Source of the DNA: CALXVA01 sp944392465
GTDB taxonomy: Bacteria; Bacillota; Clostridia; TANB77; CAG-508
Length of the DNA stretch: 64,000 nt
Assembly: GCA_963931155.1 (NCBI GenBank)
Contig: OZ006978.1
Coordinates: forward strand, 1,116,001-1,180,000
Direction of reading: 5' to 3'
Shown here: piece by piece, positions 21,755 to 31,733 of the stretch
Layout of the letters: each line of letters opens with the position of its first letter
Numbering within the stretch: position 1 is the first letter of the stretch
Position numbers and translations under genes: made by a program
The notes under the pieces: generated by a model
Told to the model about the DNA's origin: nothing
Database searches by the model: none
What the model saw: the letters and a program-made list of their open reading frames with translations, nothing else

Positions 21755-23095
21755 TTAAGGTTGTTCTTGAAGTGTAACATCAATATCTTGAGTTTTTCCA
21801 TCTCTCCATACAGTTAATGTTATTTTATCACCAATTTTTTTCTTGTTCTTGATTTCATTTAATTCATTCATATTTGTTATTTCTTGTCCATCAGCTTTTA
21901 TAATAACATCGCCAACTTTAACACCTGCTTTTTCAGCAGCACAGAAGTTTTGCAATTCTTTTACATACACACCAACTGTTAAATTGTATTGTTTTGCTAA
22001 TTCTTCTGTAACATCAATTCCTCCAATTCCTATATAAGGTCTTTTTACTTTGTTATATTGAATTAATTGATCTGTAATATCTTTTGTAGAATTAATTGGA
22101 ATAGCAAAACCAACACCTTCTACGCCTTCTCCTGATACTTTTAGAGTATTAATACCTATTACTTGACCTTGACTATTTACTAATGCTCCGCCACTGTTAC
22201 CAGAATTAATTGCAGCATTTGTTTGAATAGCTTCATATGAATTATTATCAGAATCGGTTACTTCTCTATTTACTGCACTTACGATTCCATCAGTTACGGT
22301 AATACCTAATCCTAAAGGATTTCCTATAGCCATACAGAATTCTCCAACTTGTACTGAATCTGAATTGCCAAGTTCTGCAGCGGTTAAACCATCTTTTTCA
22401 ATTTTTATTACAGCTAAATCAGTTTGTTCATCTGTTCCAACTACTTTTGCTTCATATTCTGTATCATCATTATATAATGAAACAGTTATTTTATTTGCTT
22501 CACCTAAAGAATAAAAAGATGAAGAACTGCTTGAATTTACAACATGGTTATTTGTTAGAATATAACCATCATCACTTATAATTACACCAGAACCTTGGGC
22601 TTCAGCAGAACCTTGGGCTCCATAAAAAAATGAATTTACTGAATAAGATACATTAATACCTACTATAGAAGGAAGAACCTTTTGTGCAACTCCTACAGCA
22701 GTATTTGAGTAATCTAATAAAGATATTTGTTGTGTATTTATTTGTGATAAACTTTCTTTGGTTTCTGATGAAGAGAAAAGATTTTCTCTAATTGAAGGAA
22801 TACCAAAGCATGTTCCTATAACAATTCCAGCACCTAATATGCCACAAGTAAATGGAAGTAAAATTGTTTTTCCAAAACCTGTGTTAGACTTGTTTTTCTT
22901 AGATTTTTTATGCTCAAATGAACTTTGACTAAAATTATTATTTGCTTTTTTAAAATCATTATTATTTTTTGTATTTATTACAGGTGGTGTCAAAGTATTG
23001 TTAGATGAGCTATTACTATTTATTTCATTATTTGGAACACTACTAGCTTGAGGTTCCTGAGTATTTTGGTTATTAATATTATTATTTTCGTCCAT
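21755..23095 (-). CDS. HtrA/DegP-like membrane-anchored serine protease with PDZ domain
   Basis: 446 residues. Residues 1-75 are cytoplasmic, Asn/Ser-rich and disordered. One membrane helix follows (TILLPFTCGILGAGIVIGTC). The trypsin-like domain has catalytic His in ILTNNHVV, Asp in EQTDLAVIK and Ser in NSGNSGGALV. A single PDZ domain ends the protein (AAEKAGVKVGDVIIKADGQE). Role: quality control of secreted proteins at the cell surface. ATG 23095 has TAGGAGGTAA upstream. It is divergent from the next gene. Confidence 0.95.
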   Translation of the reverse strand: MDENNNINNQNTQEPQASSVPNNEINSNSSSNNTLTPPVINTKNNNDFKKANNNFSQSSFEHKKSKKNKSNTGFGKTILLPFTCGILGAGIVIGTCFGIPSIRENLFSSSETKESLSQINTQQISLLDYSNTAVGVAQKVLPSIVGINVSYSVNSFFYGAQGSAEAQGSGVIISDDGYILTNNHVVNSSSSSSFYSLGEANKITVSLYNDDTEYEAKVVGTDEQTDLAVIKIEKDGLTAAELGNSDSVQVGEFCMAIGNPLGLGITVTDGIVSAVNREVTDSDNNSYEAIQTNAAINSGNSGGALVNSQGQVIGINTLKVSGEGVEGVGFAIPINSTKDITDQLIQYNKVKRPYIGIGGIDVTEELAKQYNLTVGVYVKELQNFCAAEKAGVKVGDVIIKADGQEITNMNELNEIKNKKKIGDKITLTVWRDGKTQDIDVTLQEQP

Positions 23096-23341
23096 TATAT
23101 TACCTCCTAAAAAGATATTTTATTAAATATCTCTTATATATAATAATCTAAACTATATAAATATTACAATAGGTTTGTGTTCAAAATGTGAAAAAAATGT
23201 GTAAATAATAGAAAAAAATGTAAAGATAATATAAAATTATTTGATTTAAGAACATATTTTATTGAAAAAAATTAAATATCAATATATAATATGAAAATGA
23301 AAAAAGTTTAAGTACTAATACGAATTCAAGGAAGGATGAAA

Positions 23342-23806
23342 ATGAAAAAAAAGAGTGTTTTATTTACATATATAAAAATTATTATTGTAATAGGTATTAT
23401 AATAGCAGGTGTATATTTTGGACTAAGAATTTTTAATAAAGAATATGATAAAGAAACATTTGAAACAGTAAAAACAAATATGTTATTAATACAAGCTAAA
23501 ACAGAGCTGATTGCTCAAAAAAAGAAAATAGAAGAAGATGATGTAAAATACATTGGAACTAAAATTAGTAAGAAGAAAGATGACCCAAAAATAAAAAATC
23601 TAATAGATAATAAAATTATTGATATAGAATCAAAGAAAAGTAATTATTATTGTATAGATAATAATAATTTAGATGAGTTAGGGTTAAATGATATTAGAAT
23701 AGATGACTATTTTATTGTAGATTATAAAAAAAATGATGTAATATATGTAGATGGAATAGAAAATAAAGAAGGAAAAATAATTTATAAATTATCAGATATG
23801 GAATAA
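23342..23806 (+). CDS. Hypothetical membrane-anchored protein
   Basis: 154 residues; N-terminal basic segment then one membrane helix (YIKIIIVIGIIIAGVYFGLR), then a charged extracytoplasmic domain with NKEYDKETFETVKTNMLLIQ and a C-terminal half rich in Asp/Lys/Ile. The layout recalls small pseudopilin-like proteins, but no motif proves this. ATG 23342 is chosen over 23336 for spacing from AAGGAAGG. Upstream, 23096-23335 is the A/T-rich divergent promoter region shared with htrA. Confidence 0.7.
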   Translation: MKKKSVLFTYIKIIIVIGIIIAGVYFGLRIFNKEYDKETFETVKTNMLLIQAKTELIAQKKKIEEDDVKYIGTKISKKKDDPKIKNLIDNKIIDIESKKSNYYCIDNNNLDELGLNDIRIDDYFIVDYKKNDVIYVDGIENKEGKIIYKLSDME

Positions 23807-23887
23807 AGAATAAACATTAATTTAGATTTTTAGTATTTATTAAAACCAATAAAATTTATTATATATTTTACTTAAATGGAGGCTAAA

Positions 23888-24544
23888 ATGAAAGAAAAAG
23901 AATACGAGAGATTAAAAACTATAAAAGAAATAGAAGAAAATTTATATAATGAAGGTATAACTAGTATAGCAGGGATTGATGAAGCAGGAAGAGGACCTTT
24001 AGCAGGACCTGTAGTTGTTGCTTGTGTTGTTATGCCAAAGGATTCTATGATTGAAGGCGTAAATGATTCTAAAAAAGTTTCTGAGAAAAAAAGAGAAAAA
24101 TTGTATGATGAAATTATAAATGAAGCAATTGCTTATGGGGTAGGAATTGTTAGTCAACAAGAAATAGATAAAATAAATATACTTAATGCAACAAAAGAAG
24201 GCTTGACTACTGCTATAATAGAAATGGAAAAAGATCTAAAAGAAAAAAATAGAGGTTTTGATAAACCTGAAATTATATTAGTTGATGCATTAACAAAAAT
24301 AGATACAGATCATATTCCATATAGGTCAATAATTAAAGGAGATAGTAAAAGTTATTCGATTGCTTCGGCTTCAATTATAGCAAAGGTTACAAGAGATAGA
24401 ATAATGAGACAATGGGACGAGGTATATCCTATGTATGGGTTTGCAAGGCATAAAGGGTATGGTACTTCTGCACATATTACTGCAATAAAAGAATATGGTT
24501 TGTGCCCTTTACATAGAAGAAGTTTTGTAAAAAATATTGTTTAA
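23888..24544 (+). CDS. rnhB: Ribonuclease HII
   Basis: Cleaves RNA in RNA-DNA hybrids and at misincorporated ribonucleotides. The acidic motif is GIDEAGRGPLAGPVV, then NDSKKVSEKKRE, a later acidic residue in ILVDALTKID, and SIASASIIAKVTRDR, ending with the HKGYGTSAH segment. 218 residues is typical. ATG 23888 is preferred over 23876 because TGGAGG occupies 23877-23882. Confidence 0.96.
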   Translation: MKEKEYERLKTIKEIEENLYNEGITSIAGIDEAGRGPLAGPVVVACVVMPKDSMIEGVNDSKKVSEKKREKLYDEIINEAIAYGVGIVSQQEIDKINILNATKEGLTTAIIEMEKDLKEKNRGFDKPEIILVDALTKIDTDHIPYRSIIKGDSKSYSIASASIIAKVTRDRIMRQWDEVYPMYGFARHKGYGTSAHITAIKEYGLCPLHRRSFVKNIV

Positions 24545-24630
24545 TATTAGAACAATATATATTTTAGAGATACCTATAATATAAAAAAGTCAATAGAATA
24601 GTTTATGCTTTGAAGAAAGGAGAATTTATA

Positions 24631-25888
24631 TTGAATATACAAGAAATAATAGCTAAAAAAAGAGATAAGAAAGAGTTAAATAAAGAAGAAATTGCTTACT
24701 TCGTAGAAGAGTATACAGCAGGAAATATTGAGGATTATCAGGCTTCGGCATTAATAATGGCTATATATATAAATGGAATGAACGAAGAGGAAATAACAAA
24801 TCTTACTCTTGCAATGGCTAATTCTGGAGATATATTAGACTTGTCTGAATTGGGAAATGTAGTAGATAAGCATAGTACAGGAGGAGTTGGAGATAAAGTT
24901 ACATTAATATTAGCACCAATTATAGCTTCTCTAGGAATACCAGTTGCAAAAATGTCAGGTAGAGGACTTCGGTTATACAGGTGGAACAATAGATAAACTT
25001 GAATCTATACCCGGTTATAATACTAGTATAGATGAGAAAACATTTATAGAAAATGTAAAAAAGATAGGAATTAGCTTAATTGGTCAAACATTAAATTTAG
25101 CTCCAGCAGATAAAAAAATATATGCTTTAAGAGATACAACAAGTACTACAGAAAGTATTCCACTTATAGCCTCAAGTATAATGAGTAAAAAAATTGCTGC
25201 AGGAGCAAATAAAATTGTTTTGGATGTTACATATGGAAGCGGAGCTTTTATGAAAACAAAAGAAAGGGCTCATGAACTAGCAGATACGATGATAAAAATA
25301 GGAAGGCTTGCAAATAGAGAAACAGTAGCAGTTATTACACCAATGGAACAACCTTTAGGAAAATGTGTGGGAAATACTTTAGAAGTAATAGAAGCAATAG
25401 AATTTTTAAATGGAAAAATGGAAGATGACGTAAAAGAGGTTGTTTTAGAATTAGGAAGTAATATGATAAAACTAGCAGGCAAAGGTGAAGACTTAGAAGA
25501 AAATAAAATTAAAATGTTAGAGAATATTTTAAATGGAAAAGCATTAAATAAATTTAAGGAATTAGTTGAGAACCAATCTGGAGATGTTTCATATATTGAA
25601 AATACAAATAAGTTTAAAAAGGCAGAATTTATACTACCAGTATATTCTAATAGAAGCGGAAGAGTTACAAGCTTAGAAGCTGAGAAAATAGGAAAATTAT
25701 CAGTATTTTTAGGTGCTGGTAGAATAAGAAAAGAAGATAGCATAAATAATCAAGTTGGAATAGTATTAAATAAAAAAATAGGAAACATGGTAGAAAAGGG
25801 TAATATATTAGCATATATACATTCAGATGATAGGAAAAAAGGAGAAACAGCAGTAGAGGATTTACTAAAGATATATACAATAGAATAG
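24631..25888 (+). CDS. pdp: Pyrimidine-nucleoside phosphorylase, needs a +1 shift at codon CGG 24970
   Basis: Reversible phosphorolysis of uridine/thymidine for nucleoside salvage. TTG 24631 follows AAAGGAG. The phosphate-binding loop KHSTGGVGDKVT is in the first frame. At SGRGL the frame reads CTT CGG TTA TAC and soon stops. Deleting the C gives CTT GGT TAT ACA, restoring the active-site sequence GRGLGYTGGTIDKLESIPG. The second frame then runs intact to TAG 25888 with DKKIYALRDTTSTTESIPL and an intact C-terminal domain. The translated total is about 418 residues. A dead gene would be expected to carry more than one lesion. Confidence 0.92.
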
Positions 25889-25892
25889 AAAA

Positions 25893-25929
25893 TAAAAATA
25901 CAAAAGTTTTATAAACTTTTGTATTTTTA
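25893..25929. terminator. Bidirectional terminator between pdp and a convergent gene
   Basis: AATACAAAAGTTT and AAACTTTTGTATT form a perfect stem flanked by A and T runs, so it can serve both strands. Confidence 0.9.
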
Positions 25930-25976
25930 TTTTTACTAAATATTTAAAATATTATTTATATACTTGATTTAAACAA

Positions 25977-26240
25977 TTATAAATTTGTGATATTATTATT
26001 AATAGTATTGAATTTGTTGCTAAAATCAGAAAAACTATCTTTTTCAAGGAATCTATTTAAATTTTTAACACTTATACCGGTGTTATACGAAATATTTTCT
26101 AAAGAACAATTCTCATCATAATCCTCTAAAAAGTTTTTTAATTTTTGCATTTCGAAATTATCTTTTGATGCACAATTTGGACAAACATCGCCTGAGCTTA
26201 CAAAAAAACATCCACATCTACAACATTTATTAAATTGCAT
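25977..26240 (-). CDS. Small zinc-ribbon protein, similar to flagellar-region TIGR03826/YvyF-like proteins
   Basis: 87 residues. The N-terminal CxxC pair (CCRCGCFF) and a second pair (CPNCASK) form a zinc ribbon. A helical part follows (LEDYDENCSLENISYNTGIS) that resembles a helix-turn-helix. The pattern recalls the TIGR03826 flagellar-operon proteins, but no motility genes are nearby, so this is only a resemblance. AGAGGGTG lies eight bases before ATG. Confidence 0.65.
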   Translation of the reverse strand: MQFNKCCRCGCFFVSSGDVCPNCASKDNFEMQKLKNFLEDYDENCSLENISYNTGISVKNLNRFLEKDSFSDFSNKFNTINNNITNL

Positions 26241-26358
26241 TTAATTCACCCTCTTTAGCTAAAAATTATTTTATGTATTTATTTTATCACAAAAAAATAA
26301 AAAATAAAACATAAAATTACAAATATTTTAAATAAACCTAAGAAAATCAATAAAACAC

Positions 26359-26387
26359 TTGAAATTAGTGAAAATATGTGATAGAAT
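26359..26387 (+). promoter_or_regulatory. Promoter of rpsB-tsf with structured leader
   Basis: TTGAAA (26359-26364), 17-base spacer, TAGAAT (26382-26387). About 120 bases of leader to rpsB contain TGCTTG/CAAGT pairing followed by TTTTT (26432-26460), possibly an S2-type autoregulatory or attenuator element. Confidence 0.6.
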
Positions 26388-26508
26388 ATTATCTGTTAAA
26401 AATACACACACAAGCTAGTTTAAAGAGGAGTGCTTGTTTTTCTATAAAGCAAGTCTTTTTAAATGTTTAAAGCTTAGTGGAGGTAAAACAAAAAAGGAGG
26501 AATTAGAT

Positions 26509-27285
26509 ATGTCAGTAGTTGCAATGAAACAATTACTAGAAGCAGGTGTTCACTTTGGACATCAAACAAGAAGATGGGATCCTAAAATGGCTGAATACAT
26601 ATTCCAAGCTAGAAATGGAATTCACATCATCGATTTACAAAAAACATCCAAAAAATTAGATGAGGCTTATAGCTTTTTAAAAGAGCAAGCTGAAGAAGGA
26701 AAAACAATTCTATTTGTAGGAACAAAGAAACAAGCACAAGAATGTGTTAAAGAAGCAGCTGAAAAATGTGGAATGTTTTATATTAATCAAAGATGGTTAG
26801 GTGGAACATTAACAAACTTTGGAACAATTAGAAATAGAATTGAAAGATTAAAAGAATTAGAAACAATGAATGAAGATGGAACTTTTGAAGTTCTACCTAA
26901 AAAAGAAGTAATTCTTTTAAAGAAAGAAATGGAAAAACTTGAAAGAAATCTTGGAGGAATTAAAGAAATGACAGAACTTCCAGGAGTACTATTTATAGTT
27001 GATCCTAAAAAAGAAAGAATTGCAATCTTAGAAGCAAGAAAGTTAGGAATTCCAGTAGTAGGATTAGTTGATACTAACTGTAATCCAGAAGATGTTGATT
27101 ATGCTATACCAGGAAATGATGATGCTATACGAGCAGTTTCTCTAATTGCAGATTGTATGTCAAATGCAGTTATTGAAGGAAAACAAGGTGAATCAATGGA
27201 TGCTGTAGAAGATGAAATGACTGCAGAAGAAAATTCAGAAGAAAACAACAGCATCGAAGAAGTTGTTGCTTCAGAAGAAGAATAA
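26509..27285 (+). CDS. rpsB: 30S ribosomal protein S2
   Basis: 258 residues. Signatures include MKQLLEAGVHFGHQTRRWDP, NGIHIIDLQKTSKKL, RWLGGTLTNFGTI and VDTNCNPEDVDYAIPGNDDA. The acidic C-terminal tail is longer than in E. coli S2 but normal for Firmicutes. ATG 26509 has AAGGAGGAA upstream; the in-frame extension to 26434 has none. Confidence 0.97.
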   Translation: MSVVAMKQLLEAGVHFGHQTRRWDPKMAEYIFQARNGIHIIDLQKTSKKLDEAYSFLKEQAEEGKTILFVGTKKQAQECVKEAAEKCGMFYINQRWLGGTLTNFGTIRNRIERLKELETMNEDGTFEVLPKKEVILLKKEMEKLERNLGGIKEMTELPGVLFIVDPKKERIAILEARKLGIPVVGLVDTNCNPEDVDYAIPGNDDAIRAVSLIADCMSNAVIEGKQGESMDAVEDEMTAEENSEENNSIEEVVASEEE

Positions 27286-27307
27286 AAATTAAAATAAGAT
27301 AATATAA

Positions 27308-27349
27308 AAGGAGGAGAGCTTATTATCTGCTCTATCTCCTTATTTTTTA
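27308..27349 (+). terminator. Attenuator-like hairpin between rpsB and tsf
   Basis: AAGGAGGAGAGC pairs imperfectly with GCTCTATCTCCTT, followed by ATTTTTTA. Partial termination would lower tsf relative to rpsB. Confidence 0.7.
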
Positions 27350-27366
27350 TAAAGGAGGATATTTTA

Positions 27367-28248
27367 ATGATAACAGCAAGTCAAGTTAAAGAATTAAGAG
27401 AAAAAACAGGTGCAGGTATGATGGACTGCAAAAAAGTTTTAACAGAAACAAATGGAGATGAAGAAAAAGCAATTGAGCTTTTACGTGAAAGAGGAATTGC
27501 AAAAGCAGCTAAAAAGTCTGATAGAATTGCAGCAGAAGGATTAGTTGAGACATATATTTCAGAAGATGGTAAAGTAGGAGTTGTAGTTGAAGTAAATGCA
27601 GAAACAGACTTTGTTGCTAAGAATGAAGATTTCAGAAATTTTGTAGAAGATGTTGCAAAACAAGTAGCATTAAAAAATCCTGCAAATGTAGAAGAATTAT
27701 TGGCACAACCTTCAATAGCAGAAGAAGGAAAAACAGTTCAAGAAGTTTTAACAAATAAAATTGCAACAATAGGTGAAAACATGTCAATAAGAAGATTTGA
27801 AAGATTTGAGACAAACAACATATTAGAAAGCTATATTCATGGAGATGGAAAAATAGCTGTTTTAGTTGAAATGGAAAATGGTACAAAGGAACTTGCAAAA
27901 GATATTTGTATGCAAATAGCTGCTGCAAGACCAGAATATTTAGATAAAGAATCAGTTCCACAAGAAAGACTTGCAAAAGAAATGGAAATATTAAAAGCAC
28001 AAGCTATGAATGAAGGAAAACCAGAAGCTATAGCAGAAAAAATAGTACAAGGTAGACTTGGAAAATTCTATAGTGAAATTTGTTTGGTAGAGCAAGAATT
28101 TGTTAAAGATTCAGATATAAAAGTTGGAAAATTAGTTGCAGACAAAGGAGCAAAAATAGTAAGATTTGCAAGATTTGAAAAAGGCGAAGGACTAGAAAAA
28201 AGAGAAGAAAATTTCGCAGAAGAAGTTGCAAAACAAATAAAAGGATAA
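27367..28248 (+). CDS. tsf: Elongation factor Ts
   Basis: Nucleotide-exchange factor for EF-Tu. The UBA-like N-terminus has VKELREKTGAGMMDCKKVL, and the core motif is VEVNAETDFVAKNEDF. 293 residues. Preceded by AAAGGAGG. It follows rpsB as in nearly all bacteria. Confidence 0.98.
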   Translation: MITASQVKELREKTGAGMMDCKKVLTETNGDEEKAIELLRERGIAKAAKKSDRIAAEGLVETYISEDGKVGVVVEVNAETDFVAKNEDFRNFVEDVAKQVALKNPANVEELLAQPSIAEEGKTVQEVLTNKIATIGENMSIRRFERFETNNILESYIHGDGKIAVLVEMENGTKELAKDICMQIAAARPEYLDKESVPQERLAKEMEILKAQAMNEGKPEAIAEKIVQGRLGKFYSEICLVEQEFVKDSDIKVGKLVADKGAKIVRFARFEKGEGLEKREENFAEEVAKQIKG

Positions 28249-28252
28249 TATA

Positions 28253-28284
28253 TAAAAAAGGACTTTATAAAAAAGTCCTTTTTT
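28253..28284 (+). terminator. Terminator after tsf
   Basis: AAAAAAGGACTTTATAAAAA loops back onto AGTCCTTTTTT, ending in a T run. Confidence 0.88.
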
Positions 28285-28325
28285 GATATAATAGTGACGG
28301 AATTTAATATTTAGGATGTGGTCTA

Positions 28326-29063
28326 ATGTTAATTAAAATAATTACTTTAAATATAGCTCATGGAAAAGGTATGGATGGATTGGTAAATATAGAAAGACAA
28401 GCTGAGTTAATAAATACCTATAAGCCAGATATAGTGTTTTTACAAGAAATTGATATGTATACAAAAAGAGCAGGAGAGAGAAATCAAATAAGAGAATTTA
28501 GTAAAAAAGTTTATCTACCATATTGCTCCATGGAAAGTAATATTACATTAGAAGATGGTTATTATGGAGATGGAATTATAAGTAGATTTCCTATTTCATT
28601 TTCAGTAAATTATCTAATGCCACTTACAGATTTAAACCATGAACAACGTGGAATACTGTGCAACAGAATATCTTTAGGAACAGCAAAAATAAATCTGTTT
28701 TCTGTTCATTTATCTACATATCATGATGAAAGAATATTAGCTTGTAAAGAGCTTAATAGAATTATTAGTAAAATAGATAAAAGCGAAATAATTATAATAG
28801 GTGGAGATTTTAATATTGGTGTTACAAGACTAGGAAAAGGTAAATATACATTTACACCAGAAACTGAATATGAAGAGTATACAATATTAGGAGAAAATTT
28901 ATTACGAGTTCCAAACAAGGAAGATACATGGTTCTCTAAATTAGGACAAGGTTGTATAGATACAATGTTTTATTCAAAAAATATTCAATTATTAAAATAT
29001 GAAACAATAGATATGGACAGTAAATCTGACCACAATGCTATATATGCCGAATTTAACATATAG
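28326..29063 (+). CDS. Endonuclease/exonuclease/phosphatase (EEP) family protein
   Basis: 245 residues with the EEP metal-phosphoesterase fold. Visible motifs in order are TLNIAHGKGMDG (N-terminal Asn), PDIVFLQEID (metal-binding Glu), FSVHLSTYHDERI, IIIGGDFNIG (Asp/Asn pair) and the final SDHNAIYAEF (catalytic Asp-His). No signal peptide, so it is likely cytoplasmic. Substrate (DNA, phosphoinositide-like or other) cannot be told. The stop is 15 bases before the next gene. Confidence 0.88.
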   Translation: MLIKIITLNIAHGKGMDGLVNIERQAELINTYKPDIVFLQEIDMYTKRAGERNQIREFSKKVYLPYCSMESNITLEDGYYGDGIISRFPISFSVNYLMPLTDLNHEQRGILCNRISLGTAKINLFSVHLSTYHDERILACKELNRIISKIDKSEIIIIGGDFNIGVTRLGKGKYTFTPETEYEEYTILGENLLRVPNKEDTWFSKLGQGCIDTMFYSKNIQLLKYETIDMDSKSDHNAIYAEFNI

Positions 29064-29078
29064 GAGGAAAATGCAAAA

Positions 29079-30812
29079 GTGAGTAAAAAAACAAAAATTA
29101 AATTTCATGTTATTGCAATATTTGTAATAATAATTTTTAGTTTTGCAATAACACAAAAAACACTTCAAAATGATACTTATTATACTGTTGCAATAGGTGA
29201 ACATATTTTAGAAAATGGAATAGATATGAAAGACCCGTTTTCTTGGCATGAGGATTTGCCATATACATATCCTCACTGGGCCTATGATGTGGGAACATAT
29301 CTGGTATATGAGTTGGGGGAAAACATTGGAATAGGCGGATTTACAGCCATATATATAGCAACAGCTCTACTTGCAATATGTTTAGGTATAATTATATATA
29401 TTGTATTAAATAAATTGTGTAAAAACGAAGTTATATCATTTTTCATAACTTTGGGAATGTTGTATTTAATGAAAAGTTATATAACGGCAAGAGCACAACT
29501 TTTAACATATATATTATTTATTTTAACTATCTTATTTATTGAAAAATTCTTAGAAACAAAGAAAAAAAGGTATGCATTAGGTTTGATAATTATTCCAATA
29601 ATTATTGCTAATGTTCATACAGCTGTATGGCCTTTCTATTTTGTATTGTATTTGCCTTATGTGGTAGAGTATTTAATTATTGTAATTACTGATGCAAATA
29701 TATATAGAAAAATTACGATAAAATATAATGAGTTTAAGTTAAATAAGTTAAATAATAAATTAAATAAAATAGATAATTCTAAAACAGAGAAAAAAGAGAA
29801 ATATTTAGCAATTATAAATTCAATAAATGAAAAATACAAAGAATTTAAAAAATTAACAGAAAATGTGGACGAAAGAAGAAAAGCAAGAAGAGAAAATCCA
29901 TATAGAATAGTTTTAAAAAGAAATGATAATGTAAAATGGCTTATTTTAATAATGGTAATATGCGTATTTACAGGTTTATTAACACCGCTTGGGGATACAC
30001 CATATACTTATTTGCCAAAAACTATGGCAGGTAATACAATGGACAACATAAGTGAACATTTGCCATTAACATTAATTCAAGATGTTAAAACAATAGTTGT
30101 ACTAGTATTATTTTTATTAATTTTAATTTTTACAGATGTAAAAATAAAATTAAGAGACATGTTTATGCTAGCAGGTTTAATTTTATTAGCATTTATGTCT
30201 AGAAGACAGATATCTATGTTTGTATTAATTGGTGGGATAATATTTGCAAAATTATTAGTAGAATTAATTAATAAATATGATAAAGAAGGAACACAAAAGG
30301 TCATGGAAGCTATGACATCTGTATTTGGCAAAATTATTACAGTTCTTTTAGGTATTTTAATAAGCTTTATGCTTTACAAGGGAAAAATAGGTTCACCAAT
30401 TGTTAATGAGTCTTCATATCCAGTAAAAGCATGTGATTATATATTAGATAATTTAGATGTAAAAAATATAAGAATATATAATGAATATAATTTTGGAAGC
30501 TATATGCTATTTAGAGGAATTCCTGTATTTATAGATTCAAGAGCAGATTTATATACACCACAGTTTAACGGAACAAAAAATGAAGAAGGTAAATATGAAG
30601 GAAGAGATATTTTTACAGATTATTTAAATATATCAAGCATAGCTACATATTATGAAAATAAATTTGAGTCTTATGATATTACACATTTATTAATACGTAA
30701 AAATTCAAAACTAAATATGCTTTTATCAAGAGACACAAACTATAAAGAACTATATAGCGATAAAAATTTTGTGGTGTATGAAAGAGAATCTGCAATAGAA
30801 AAAGCGGAATAG
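29079..30812 (+). CDS. Polytopic membrane protein of unknown function
   Basis: 577 residues. The start is GTG 29079; an ATG at 29070 is out of frame. There are about ten hydrophobic helices in two groups, split by a charged cytoplasmic loop (about residues 215-280). The C-terminal ~110 residues are extracytoplasmic, with IYNEYNFGSYMLFRGIPVFI and DSRADLYTP, a motif I associate with membrane proteins resembling GT-C glycosyltransferases. A catalytic Asp/Glu in the first loop is possible but unproven. It lies between an EEP phosphoesterase and rluD, with 11 bases to the latter. Confidence 0.72.
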   Translation: MSKKTKIKFHVIAIFVIIIFSFAITQKTLQNDTYYTVAIGEHILENGIDMKDPFSWHEDLPYTYPHWAYDVGTYLVYELGENIGIGGFTAIYIATALLAICLGIIIYIVLNKLCKNEVISFFITLGMLYLMKSYITARAQLLTYILFILTILFIEKFLETKKKRYALGLIIIPIIIANVHTAVWPFYFVLYLPYVVEYLIIVITDANIYRKITIKYNEFKLNKLNNKLNKIDNSKTEKKEKYLAIINSINEKYKEFKKLTENVDERRKARRENPYRIVLKRNDNVKWLILIMVICVFTGLLTPLGDTPYTYLPKTMAGNTMDNISEHLPLTLIQDVKTIVVLVLFLLILIFTDVKIKLRDMFMLAGLILLAFMSRRQISMFVLIGGIIFAKLLVELINKYDKEGTQKVMEAMTSVFGKIITVLLGILISFMLYKGKIGSPIVNESSYPVKACDYILDNLDVKNIRIYNEYNFGSYMLFRGIPVFIDSRADLYTPQFNGTKNEEGKYEGRDIFTDYLNISSIATYYENKFESYDITHLLIRKNSKLNMLLSRDTNYKELYSDKNFVVYERESAIEKAE

Positions 30813-30823
30813 GAGTAAGAATT

Positions 30824-31732
30824 GTGGAAAATATTATTGTAGAAGAGGAAAATATAAGGTTAGATTCATATATAGCTAGAAAATATAAAGACTTATCTAG
30901 AACAATGATTCAGAAACTAATAGAAAATGGTGAGATATTAGTAAATGGACAAAAAAAGAAAATGTCATATAAAGTAAATATAAATGATGAGATAAGTATT
31001 AATATACCTGAGCCAGAAAAAACTGATTTAAAGCCACAAGATATACCTTTAGATATAGTATATGAAGATAATGATATTATTGTAGTAAATAAACCTAAAG
31101 GAATGGTAGTACATCCGGCAAATGGTAATCCAGATGGTACTTTGGTAAATGCCATTATGGCAATTTCAAAAAATAGTTTATCTGGAATAGGCGGGAAAAT
31201 AAGACCAGGAATAGTTCATAGATTAGATAAGGATACATCAGGAATAATAATTGTTGCAAAAAATGATAAAGCACATATAAACCTAAGTAAACAAATAAAA
31301 GATAGAGAAGTAAAAAAGATATATATAGCTTTAGTAAAAGGGGCTGTAAATGAAAATGAAGCGACAATAGACATGCCAATAGGGAGAAGTACAAAAGATA
31401 GAAAAAAAATGGCTGTTAGAAAAGATGGAAAACAAGCTATTACACATTTTAAAGTACTTAAAAGATATTTAAATTATACTTTGTTAGAAGTAAAAATAGA
31501 TACTGGAAGAACACATCAAATAAGAGTACATATGGCAGAAATTGGTCATCCTGTGGTTGGAGATATAGTATATTCTAAAGGTAAGAATGAATTTGGTGTG
31601 GTAGGACAAATGCTACATGCAAAAAGCTTGGATTTTACACATCCAACTACAGGAAAGAAAATGCATTTAGAAGCGGAATTGCCACAATACTTTAAAGAAG
31701 TAATAGAAAAGTTAGATAAGGAAGGAAAATAA
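30824..31732 (+). CDS. rluD: 23S rRNA pseudouridine synthase, RluD type
   Basis: 302 residues. An N-terminal S4 RNA-binding domain (LDSYIARKYKDLSRTMIQKL) is followed by the catalytic domain with the Asp in RPGIVHRLDKDTSGIIIVAK and the later motif IDTGRTHQIRVHM. GTG start follows AGGAGT. It modifies helix-69 uridines in the family; the exact target may differ. The rluB-type gene begins two bases after its stop, forming a pseudouridine synthase pair. Confidence 0.94.
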   Translation: MENIIVEEENIRLDSYIARKYKDLSRTMIQKLIENGEILVNGQKKKMSYKVNINDEISINIPEPEKTDLKPQDIPLDIVYEDNDIIVVNKPKGMVVHPANGNPDGTLVNAIMAISKNSLSGIGGKIRPGIVHRLDKDTSGIIIVAKNDKAHINLSKQIKDREVKKIYIALVKGAVNENEATIDMPIGRSTKDRKKMAVRKDGKQAITHFKVLKRYLNYTLLEVKIDTGRTHQIRVHMAEIGHPVVGDIVYSKGKNEFGVVGQMLHAKSLDFTHPTTGKKMHLEAELPQYFKEVIEKLDKEGK

Positions 31733-31733
31733 A

